Shown here piece after piece: positions 40,899-50,671 of a stretch of 64,000 bases of DNA. Source of the stretch: Rheum nobile. Taxonomy: Eukaryota > Streptophyta > Magnoliopsida > Caryophyllales > Polygonaceae. The stretch lies in NCBI GenBank assembly GCA_027886185.1, contig WOAB01000323.1, positions 682,001-746,000 of the forward strand, given 5' to 3'. The notes under the pieces are model-generated. The model searched no databases and had not been told where the DNA came from. It saw only the letters and a program-made list of their open reading frames with translations. Positions within the stretch are counted from its first letter, which is position 1. Every line of letters begins with the position of its first letter. A program made the translations under genes and the position numbers.

Positions 40899-41580
40899 TG
40901 ATGGTTCCCGTATTTCCGAGTTTCTAAAATATAAAATCGTCGCGACATAGACCATCCATCAGCTTAACGCGATCAATACAAGATTACTCAAAGTATGAAC
41001 ACATTTTGAAAAGAACGCGTTTTATTTACACTTGGCGGGCGATAACTTTATTTGACGCTTACATCCTAGCGAATCTTTACACGAGAAGCATACACAGATC
41101 TTGAAAAAGCTAAAATAAGCTTGTGGCCAAGTTTCTATTTTTCTTCGACCCCTTTTTATGAAGGGGTCTTGGGCTATTTATAGGCAAGGGGTCCTGCTCC
41201 AAGTCGGTCCAAAGGCGGAGATACGTGTCGTCTCGTGATTCATCCAGTGACAGATGTCGGCAAGTAGGTGTAGGGCCGTGATTGGACCAGCAAGGCGGGA
41301 AGACGCGTGTCAATCTGGGAAGATGCATAGTTGGCATGCCCGGATTGGTCTGATGGGTCAGAGGCGGTTTGGTGGCGTCCGACAGATACTACGCGATCAT
41401 AGGGAATTGACGCGCTAGAGATGTAACGAGGTCTCTTATTACTCTGTGACGAGTTCTTTTAAGCGTTGGGCACGTTCTTTCTCGTTGACTCGTGATCTTC
41501 CTCATTGATGAAATGTCATGAGGGGAATGAAGGTGGGCATCAACGTGTTGAGTGCTATATGAAAATAGCGCGATCCAATA
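40899..41580. repeat. Solo LTR of the 43559-49011 family, inserted in the Helitron terminus
   Basis: It matches the LTRs at 43559 and 48223 over much of its length, for example CACAGATCTTGAAAAAGCT, GGGCTATTTATAGGCAAGG and GACGCGTGTC. ACACT flanks both sides (40894-40898 and 41581-41585). The matching TATA-like sequence is TATTTATAGG near 41174. Confidence 0.8.
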
Positions 41581-41995
41581 ACACTAGTTGATACTATTTT
41601 TTAGGTATTCTGCTGCAATGTCTTTAACACGATTTTCTAGCTTTTTTGGGGGGAAATTTATTTTTGTAAACCATATATGCCATATATTGATATAATGATA
41701 TATATCATCATGATTTATATTTGGTATATGCAAAGACAGTATATGCAAAGATAAAAGGATGGCATATGCAAATATATTTCCAAGGGTTAATGATATTCTA
41801 ACGGCCCGAAACTATAGGATCATGAATTAACTAATATCATTAAAATAATTTAATATGGATAAGTGTCATGTGAGAAAGATTATTATAGTACAAAATAAGA
41901 ATGAATATAGACCATTGGATTAGAAATAAATCAAAAGTCATGATTGAACTTTCATTAAAAGTCATGTGCCATGCACATGTCTTTGATTCAAAGGG

Positions 41996-42240
41996 TTGAC
42001 CATCGGAGCACCACCACCGACCACCGTCGCCGGTCATCGGGCCACCACTGTCGGTCGCCAGACCACCACTACCGGCCTCTGGACCACCGACGCCGATCGC
42101 CGGACCACCACCAGACCACCTCCGCCGGTCGCCGGACCACCGTCATACCACCGCCGGTCGCCGGACCACCGTCATACCACCGCCGGTCGCCGGACCACCA
42201 TCGGACCACCACCGGCCACCAGACCACCCTTGGGTGCATG
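41996..42240. repeat. GC-rich 27-bp minisatellite (CCGCCGGTCGCCGGACCACC)
   Basis: The unit CCGCCGGTCGCCGGACCACC plus GTCATAC is exact in neighbouring copies at about 42121-42190. More diverged GGTCGCC(G/A)GACCACC copies lie on either side. Open frames over it are Pro/His/Thr-rich and compositional only. Confidence 0.85.
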
Positions 42241-43345
42241 TGAACTCTATTAGAAGTGCAAGCCTTTGAGTGTGCATGCTTTTTGACTTTCAAGTGCATG
42301 TGAAATCTAGTGCATGCTTTATGTGTTATTAGTGCATGCAAGTTTTATTGGGAGTGCATGGAAATTCAACTGAAAAGTGCATACGAATTAGAAAATTGGT
42401 GCATGTAAATTCTACTAGGAGTGTGCATGTGAATTCAACCGAAAGTGCATGTGAATTCTACTGAAGTGCATGCCTTTGAGTCTACTTATATGTCTTTTGA
42501 GTGCATGTGAAAGAAAGTGCATGCTTTATGTGTTGTGAGTGCATGCGAGTTCAACTGAGAGTGCATGTAAATTCTACTGAAGTGCATGCCTTTGAGTGTA
42601 ATTATATGTCTTTTGACTTTTGAATGCATGTGAAATCAAGTGCATGCTTTATGTGTTTTGAGTGCATGCGAGTTCAACTGAGAGTGCATGTGAATTCTAC
42701 TGAAGTGCATGCCTTTGAGTGTACTTATATGTCTTTTGACTTTTGAGTGCATGTGAAATCAAGTGCATGCTTTATGTGTTGTGAGTGCACGCGAGTTCAA
42801 CTGAGAGTGCATGTGAATTCAACTGAGAGTGCATGCATTTGAGTGTACTTATATGTCTTTTAACTTTTGAGTGCATGTGAAATCAAGTGTATGTTTTATG
42901 TGTTGTGAGTGCATGCGAGTTCAACTAAGAGTGCATGTGAATTCAACTGAGAGTGCATACGAGTTATACATGCACAATAATTCGCATGCATATTTAAGCC
43001 AACAACTTGCACAATTGCACTCCAATCCAAAAAAATACATGTGAGTGCATGCGAGTTCAACTGAAAGTGCATGTGAATTCAACTGAGAGGGCATGTGAGT
43101 TATATATGCACAAAAACGTTAAATTCACATGCACAATAATTCGCATGCACATTTAAGCCAACAACTTGCACTCCAATCCAAAAAAATACATGCACAAAAT
43201 GTTGAATTTGCATGCACAGAAGTGTTGCATTCGCTTGCACTTTTCAAGTCATCGGCTTGCACTTTTAGGCCTCCGGCTTGCACTTTGTCAGTAATGTTCA
43301 AAAAACAAAGGCATGCACAACAGGGCCTCCGTGTTGCACTTTTTT
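42230..43345. repeat. TGCATG-rich tandem array
   Basis: A unit of roughly 130-140 bp recurs about four times at 42440-42990 (GAAGTGCATGCCTTTGAGTG, CTTATATGTCTTTTGA, GTGCATGCTTTATGTGTT, GAGTGCATGCGAGTTCAAC). The first two thirds use GTGCATG; the last third (42960-43345) is mostly in the complementary form GCATGCAC. Several dozen TGCATG or GCATGC sites occur, including many CATGCA (RY-type) sites. Confidence 0.9.
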
Positions 43346-43558
43346 TTAGCTTTTAATCTGATCTAACGGTTAGGATTCTTTCTTATTTTATATTATAAGG
43401 CCCTTTCGCACCTGAATCGCACCCATTTAATATATCTAAAGGATAAATAATAGGAGTACTCCGTACGTAATTGAGATAGATCTCACTAGCATTGGTAAAA
43501 AAATGATAGATTTTCAGCTCAAAAAATAAAATAAAATAATTTTTTTGATAGTTGTGGT

Positions 43559-44364
43559 TGATGATGCCCAAGTTTTCTAAGTAAATAAAGTATAAAGCTT
43601 ATAAAAGACTTGGTCCTGGATGAACGCGATAAATCTGTATGGATATAAGAACACAAACACAATGATTTTTAACGAGGTTCGGACAAAACCTACTCCTCGT
43701 GGCCTCAAGTAGGAGAGCCAAATCCACTAAATACGTCAAAGGATTATGAGAGAGCACAAGGTTCAGATCAGACACATACAAATCAGAAGACGACAAACTC
43801 GAATAAAGTACGCGATACACTATAGATGGCGAGCGCGAAGCTTTCCACTCTTTTACAATTTCATGGGAATCATCACAGATCTTGAAAAAGCTTAAAACAG
43901 GCTTGTGGGCCTGTCTCTTCCCTTTTTCTTCGACCCTTTTTATGAAGGGGTCTTGGGCTATTTATAGGCAAGGAGTCCTGCTCCAAGTCGGTCCGAAGGC
44001 GGGGATACGTGTCGTCTCGTGATTCATCCAGCGACAAACGTCGGCAAGTAAGTGTAGGGCCGTGATTGGACCAACAAGGCGGGAAGACGCGTGTCGATCT
44101 TGGAAAGATGCATGGCTGGCATGCCCGGATTGGTCAGATGGATTTGAGGCAGCTTGGCAGCGTCCGACAGATACCACGCGATCATATGGAATTGACGCAC
44201 TACAGGTGCTTCGAGGTCTCTTGTTACTCTGTGATGAGCTCTTTTACGTGTTGGGCGCGTTCTTTCTTGTTGGCTTGCGATCTTCCTCCTTGATGAAAGG
44301 TCATGAGGGGGATAAAGGTGGGCATCTAACGCGTTGAGTGCTATAAAAATAGCGCGATCTATCA
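43559..44364 (+). repeat. 5' LTR (806 bp)
   Basis: It is nearly identical to 48223-49011. A TATA-like CTATTTATAGG lies at about 43968. The 17-bp length difference comes mainly from a deletion in the other copy near 48905. Confidence 0.9.
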
Positions 44365-45322
44365 CAGCCCCTTGCATTGATGGCGAACGCATGAGGCATC
44401 AAGGCAATCCAAGGAGAACGCGTTTTGATGGACGCGTTTATTCGCTTCACTTCGAGATGCTTTGAGACGGACGCCCTGGTTCTATAGTGGTGGGACTTTG
44501 CATAATGGGCCTTCATCAGGTTGGCCCAACAGAGCCTTTACATAAGAGCAGGAAGCAACGGGAAACCCTCACCTTTTTTCTTTTCTCTCTCTGTCAGAGG
44601 CTTCCGAGACGATTGGGTTTCCTCCCTCTCAACTCCGTTCTCTTGTGCTTCTTCTTCGTCACCTTTCTCGGAATTGCTCAGGTAAATCAACTCCCTTGCC
44701 TTCTAATTTCTTAGTCCTTTGTTTTTTTCACTCGATATTTTTAGCATTCTTGTGGATGACTGTACTTTGTTCTTCTTCTCTCTCTTCCACCGCTTCATCT
44801 TCTTGTTTCTTGTTCTTCTGGGTAATAATGGCGATGGTGACGACGCCGATGGGTGTTCCCCTGAGAAGACGAAAACAAAGATATGGGGGAGGAGTCGCAT
44901 AACCTGATTCGGTGAGTCCCTTTGGTCATGGAGCGCAAGGATTCGCTGTCGCTTCTCACTACGACTTTTCCTCTTCTTTGATTCATCTTCTTTCTGACTT
45001 TTAAAATTCCGCCTCTAGATCTTTCGATAGCCTCATCTGTTCCCAATTTCTTGTTGACCGCGTTGATTTTCTAATAGCGCTTTATTTTGCTTGACCTCAT
45101 TTGTGCGCGCTCCTTCTTCTTCGAGTCTGGTTGCTACACTCTCTTTCTTTTAACTTGGCTCCTTCTTCGAGCCTGGTTACTTTTCCTCTTCTCTGCTTCA
45201 TCTTCTTTCTTCTTTGTTTTGATTGTGCGCGTTGTCTTTCATTCCTAGTGACTAAACTATTTTCTCTTTTTCAGACTTGCCTGGTTTCATCGCGCGTAAT
45301 CGTCTTTCCCCCTCCCTCCGTC
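44365..45322 (+). other. Leader region of the 43559-49011 element
   Basis: It is CT-rich (TCTCTCT, CTTCTTCTT) with no supported gene. It probably forms the untranslated leader, and possibly an intron, upstream of the gag-like frame. Confidence 0.5.
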
Positions 45323-47551
45323 ATGTCAAGCGAAATGAACTCAGGGAGTGGCGATGCATATGTAGAGCAGTGGGGAACGCGTACAGAGAGCATGAATCTG
45401 CCTCGAGTCCGGAGTCCGAAGCTGCGTCTTCATCTTCGAGTGAATCATCGCATCGGACCATAACTAAAGTTGTTTCGAAGAGGCGAGCGCCGCGAGTTGA
45501 CCAGGCAAGGGGCAAAGGTGTGGTTTCTCATCCTCCCGCTGCCAATGTCTCCCAAAGTAATCCCCAAGGAGAAAGATCGCGGAGTGTAGAGAGCTTTGCG
45601 AGCCATCGATTGAAATTTGATCCTCCCCCGATTCTCGCGGTGATTCCAACTGAGGTTCCCATGGTGAAGGATCATCCAGGAAAGGACATGCGAAGTCTTG
45701 GGTCGACCACCACTGTCTTATTATCCACCCTAGAAGATTTGGCAAGATCAATTCCGTGGTCAGCAGGGATAAAACTATGTCTTCCTGAGAGAGAGGGGAC
45801 TTCCTTTGCGCGATACGAAAATTGCGTGGTCGTCTTTGTGGTTAGCATCGAAGCTGGATTTTGTCTCCCTCTGCCTGACTTTTATCGCGATTTCGTGAGG
45901 CTTATCAATCTCAACCCTACCCAGCTGTACCCCAACGCGTGGAGATATCTTAGTGGATATACAATGCGATGCTATCATTTTGGCCTTTCTCCCGATGCCC
46001 AACACATGCTTAAGCTCTTCACTCTGAAGTACGACAGTGGTTTCTGCAATCTTAGCCTACCCACCCTAAACGTGATCAGTAAGCCTTCCAATGTGGGCAA
46101 GTGGAAGGACAGGTGGTTCCTAGCGCGGTGCTCTTCTCACGCGGTCTTCAACTGCCAGTTGTTTCCTGGTCCTTTCATGCATTCGGACAAGCCAGATCAG
46201 AAGGAAATTGACACGTGCAAGAATCAGTTTCGTAATGAGGGAAGTGCCCTTGACTACAAGCGCGTGATTACTCAAGATAACTTGGAGAAAGCATGGCTCA
46301 TCTTGCCGCGCACAGCTAGACGCGACGAGTCGGGTGGTAATTTGCTCTTTCACCACTCTTTACACTTACGCGTTGTATTAACTAACAAATGCATTCACAT
46401 GGATGAAGTCCGACTTCTTGTTCAAGAGGGCCAAAAAGATCGCGAGTGGATCCAAGTCGTCAACCAAAGCAGTTGAGGATCAGGCCATGTCGGAGCAGGC
46501 CCCGACTCCAACTCTTGACGCGATGATTGTGAGTGAGACGACAACATCGTTGCTACTACCAGGCAGTCCAGTCGAGGCAGAGACGCGAGGAGATAAGCAC
46601 GACGCCCCTTCTCAAGTAGGTCGCGGGGAAAAGAGATCAAGGTCTGAGAGCAACGTCGATCCTGCTCCGATCGCTACCATAGGGAGGGCTGTCTTTTCCG
46701 CGCCAGTGCCTTCTGTGTCTGACATGCGTAAGATGGCCATTCCAAATGATGTATGTGCAAGAGAGAAAGAATGGCTGACTTCCTTGTCTCCTCAAGTCCT
46801 TCAGTTGGAGGGCATGAAATACATGGAGATGGTACACTCTTCAATGCTTGCCCCTGATTTTTGTCACATTAATTTTGATTATCAACTCTTACCAGGTTTG
46901 ATTTTACAGGCTCGTCTCAGCATGCTGGCGGCCACATCATACTGCAATGTCTTAGATGCCAAGTGCAAAGGCATTCGCGAAGAGAGGGAAGCATGTGCAA
47001 AAGTGGTCGTGTTGACTAAGTAGGTTGAACAATATACCGCGGAACTTGACAAGGCGAATGCCAACAGGACAAAGCTTGAGGAGGAGAAAGCAAAGCTTGA
47101 GGAGGAGAAAGCAAAGCTCGAGGAGGAGCATGCGCTGATGAAGAAGAATGTTGAGGACCTTCAGCGCGCCATGTCCGAGAAAGATGACGAAGCGGTTGAG
47201 CTCAAGAAGCAACTCGACGCGTCTAATCTCGAAACTGAGAAGTGGCGCGCCAGGGCAGAACGCGCGATCTCTGACTATCTCAAGTCAGAAGACTACCAAA
47301 TGAAGTTGGCTGATGAGGTGGGACCCCATTGGGAGCAGGGCATAAGGATTGGAGTCAGGCAAACGGTGGCGAGGTTCAGCGAGATCGATCCCAAGATTGT
47401 TTATTTCACTCCGGACTACACGGATCTTTTTGGCGAGTCCCAGATCGAAGACCCCGTGGAAGGCGATAACCAAGCTATGGACGTGGATGCGAACGTCGTG
47501 ACAAAAGTGCAACCTTGCTCGAGGATCGCAATGCTCCTTGATTTCCACTAG
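45323..47551 (+). pseudogene. Gag-like protein ('putative gypsy-type transposon' domain) with coiled-coil tail, frameshifted
   Basis: A likely start is MSSEMNSGSGDAYVEQWG at 45323. The frame must shift near 45390-45410 to continue as SESEAASSSSSESSHR, and again near 46380-46403 to reach KSDFLFKRAKKIASGS. An in-frame TAG lies at 47021-47023, before VEQYTAELDKANANRTKLEE. The central domain (EAGFCLPLPDFYRDFVRLIN, then QLYPNAWRYLSGYTMRC) matches the gypsy-type domain of unknown function in many plant LTR elements. Repeated KLEEEKA heptads then form a coiled coil, followed by EVGPHWEQGIRIGVRQTVA and an acidic end. One of the shifts could instead be an intron. This is presumably a structural protein of the element. 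Confidence 0.7.
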
Positions 47552-47689
47552 GCGATTCGTAGACTTTCTTAAGCTTTTCCTCCTATATGTCATCGTATGA
47601 AACAATTAGTAAGATATCAAATGAATGAAAAGCAACTTTTTGAACTTTGCCTTCTTTCTAGGTAATGGCAATCTTTGAGTGACATAGTA

Positions 47690-48145
47690 AACTTGAAGAA
47701 TGCGGTGGCAGCCCCAAACTTGTTGGGGGATCTCACCCGTTTTGAAGAACGCGGTGGCAGCCCCAAGCTCGTTGGGGGATCTCACCCATTTTGAAGAACG
47801 CAGTGGCAGCCCCAAGCTGGTTGGGGGATCTCATCCGTTTTGAAGAACGCAGTGGCAGCCCCAAGCTCGTTGGGGGATCTCACCCGTTTTGAAGAATGTG
47901 GTGGCAGCCCCAAGCTAGTTGGGGGATCTCACCCGTTTTGAAGAACGCGGTGGCAGCCCCAAGCTCGTTGGGGGATCTCACCCGTTTTGAAGAACGTCGT
48001 GGCAGCCCCAAGCTCGTTGGGGGATCTCACCCGTTTTGAAGAACGTGGTGGAAGCCCCAAGCTCGTTGGGGGATCTCACCCGTTTTGAAGAACGTGGTGG
48101 CAGCCCCAAGCTCGTTGGGGGATCTCACCTGTTTTGAAGAACACG
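47690..48145. repeat. 49-bp minisatellite, about nine copies
   Basis: The unit runs GAAGAACGCGGTGGCAGCCC, CAAGCTCGTTGGGGGATCTC, ACCCGTTTT. Each unit contains CCCCAA...TTGGGG, able to form a short stem. Copies differ at few positions (ACGCGG/ACGTGG/ACGCAG). It sits between the gag-like stop and the 3' LTR. Confidence 0.95.
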
Positions 48146-48222
48146 GTTCACATCTTTTTCCGTCGCGTTCACAGAGGACCAAGTTGTCCTAGTGTGAGGA
48201 AGTTCCCCACGGAATGCGCCAG

Positions 48223-49011
48223 TGATGATGCCCAAGTTTTCTAAGTAAACAAAGTATAAAGCTTATAAAAGACTTGGTCCTGGATGAACGCGATAAATCT
48301 GTATGGATATAAGAACACAAACACAATGATTTTTAACGAGGTTCGGACAAAGCCTACTCCTCGTGGCCTCAAGTAGGAGAGCCAAATCCACTAAATACGT
48401 CAAAGGATTATGAGAGAGCACAAGGTTCAGATCAGACACATACAAAGCAGAAGACGACAAACTCGAATAAAGTACGCGATACACTATAGATGACGAGCGC
48501 GAAGCTTTCCACTCTTTTACAATTTCATGGGAATCATCACAGATCTTGAAAAAGCTTAAAATAAGCTTGTGGGCCTGTCTCTTCCCTTTTTCTTCGACCC
48601 TTTTTATGAAGGGGTCTTGGGCTATTTATAGGCAAGGAGTCCTGCTCCAAGTTGGTCCGAAGGTGGGGATACGTGTCGTCTCGTGATTCATCCAGCGACA
48701 AACGTCGGCAAGTAAGTGTAGGGTCGTGATTGGACCAGCAAGGCGGGAAGACGCGTGTCGATCTTGGAAAGATGCATGGCTGGCATGCCCGGATTGGTCA
48801 GATGGATTTGAGGCGGCTTGGCAGCGTCCGACAGATACCACGCGATCATATGGAATTGACGCGCTACAGGTGCTTCGAGGTCTCTTGTTACTCTGTGATG
48901 AGCACGTTCTTTCTTGTTGGATCGCGATCTTCCTCCTTGATGAAAGGTCATGAGGGGGATAAAGGTGGGCATCCAATGCGTTGAGTGCTATAAAAATAGT
49001 GCGATCCATCA
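48223..49011 (+). repeat. 3' LTR (789 bp)
   Basis: This is the partner of 43559-44364. It starts TGATGATGCCC and ends GATCCATCA, followed by the GTGGT target copy. Confidence 0.9.
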
Positions 49012-49016
49012 GTGGT

Positions 49017-50671
49017 AACACATTTTTGTACTAAGAGAACATGCTGGGATGTCCCTAAGATCCATCCGACGCTCAAATCAGATTTAATACGTAGATAATT
49101 CCACTCATGGTGGCTTTTATATTTGAAAATATCTCAATGAGCTTTTTGTCATAATGAACTTTTGGCCCAAAACTTCATATAATATCAACAATTAAATATA
49201 AATTTGATTGAATAATTTTTACCTCCACACTTTATTACTCTCGATTTCCCAATAATTATTGATACCTAGAAATTAATTTCCAATATCCTAGTTTGATTAA
49301 ATTACCTATCTTGCTATATTGTGCCCAATTTGGTAAACTTTTTTTTTATACAAAAAAAGCACTTTTAACAAATTATGGAGATGAACTATATAGTATAATG
49401 GTGTTCTTAAAACAAAAGTTAAGAACATTATCTTAAGAGGATTAGTTTAAGGGGTATTGTATAAAACTTGTCTTTCTCATTTTTTTCTTATCAAAAAAAT
49501 AGGTTAGTTTCAAGAACGACATAGAAGCCAATTTAGACCAATTTTCGATTGAAAACTAGCTTAAAATTTTGAATTATTCTAAAGGTAATGATACATGACA
49601 AACTTTCTTCGTTGCGATTGATGTTTTGTCTCGTCTTGGAGACAAGATCTGGATTCCTTTGCTTGATTGAAACGAATATGAAAGTTCAAGAACTCAATCC
49701 AAAATTCAAAGCAAAGATAATAATTCCAAGCAAAAGTAACAATCGTTTGGATGGAAATAACACAAACACCTAGCCAGATGCATGTGTCTTCCAATCTGAC
49801 TGCTAAATGAAGAAAAAAGTATATAAATAAGTATTAGAGTTCTAACATCAAAGCCCTAAAGGCTAAAATGAAAATCCCATTAAAAGTAAAACCCGAAATA
49901 ACGTTTTTTCAAAAAATACCGAACTACACGACCGTCCTTTGCTATAAAGTTATGCTGCGAGCAACACAAAACCTCACGGTCGTGCACTGAAGTGCACGGC
50001 CGTGCATCCTTCTCTATAAAAGGGCGTCGCGAGAACTGGTGAACTACACGGCCGTGCAATTAATTGCACGGGCTGACACTAGACCATGCGATTCTGTAAT
50101 TTATTTACAAAACCAAGTGCAAGGTTCGGTGGTTGTTTGTGCACCTCCACTGGGGTGTGGTATCATACTCCGCTTCAGTTCGATTGCGTCACTTGAGTGG
50201 GGACCATTGACGACGACATCGGAACTTGAGTGACACAAACGAGTTGCTCATGGGTGCCCTTGGGGGTCGCTTGATGGCCTTCGAAACATGCCATCTTTGG
50301 GGACGCGTTGACGTTGACGCTGACACTTGGACAACGCAAAAGAGTCACTCATGGACATCACTGAGGGTCATCTTGGTGGCCTTCGAACATTCCCTCCTCG
50401 GGTGTCATCAGATAGTCCAATTAAGATGAATAGTTAAAAAATGCAGTTTTAGTTACAATGTCTTTATTATAGCCTGTAATTTACAAGCTCTTGAATAAAA
50501 AAACATTATACATATTTTTCTAGTACAAGAGTTTAGGTTTAATATTTTTTGCACAAAAGCATATTATATTTAAATTTCACTTTTTTATTAAAAACAAGGC
50601 CTGTTAAATTGTTGGAACAACCCTGTCCCTAATTATAAATAAAAAGGGCAATACAATTTCAATTATATAAA
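49017..50671. other. Intergenic; probable LTR relic with GC palindromes
   Basis: No gene is supported. At 49960-50075, CACGG(T/C)CGTGCA motifs occur repeatedly, including the perfect palindrome CGTGCAATTAATTGCACG (50053-50070). A TATA-like TCTATAAAAGG (about 50013) lies among them, which suggests a degenerate retroelement LTR. Confidence 0.45.

Larger units (their letters stand above)
37366..41587 (+). mobile_element. Non-autonomous Helitron with head-repeat array and nested solo LTR
   Basis: It starts A/TCTACTAAAG (TC type) at 37366. Its 3' end, CATGCAAGGCACGGGTACT then ACACTAG, is split by a solo LTR. CTAG at 41584-41587 is followed by T, as expected for Helitron insertion between A and T. 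The minus-strand Helitron at 50672 has the same 3' end. The interior is a sevenfold array of about 270 bp plus a remnant of the helicase 3' part. The true 5' start could be at any of the repeated TCTACTA heads. Confidence 0.7.
43559..49011 (+). mobile_element. LTR retrotransposon, 5.45 kb, with gag-like gene only
   Basis: LTRs lie at 43559-44364 and 48223-49011 (TGATGATGCCC...ATCA). GTGGT flanks the element exactly (43554-43558 and 49012-49016). The single gene, on the plus strand, is a broken gag-like frame; no protease, RT or integrase is visible, so it is non-autonomous. A 49-bp minisatellite fills the 3' internal region. I could not identify a convincing primer-binding site or purine tract. 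Confidence 0.88.

Noticed and set aside
44703..45046. Small frames in the leader of the 43559-49011 element
   Set aside because: They are compositional (CT-rich leader), overlap on both strands and show no domain.
47690..48145. CRISPR-like array
   Set aside because: This is plant nuclear DNA. The repeats are contiguous 49-bp units with no unique spacers, i.e. a minisatellite inside an LTR element.
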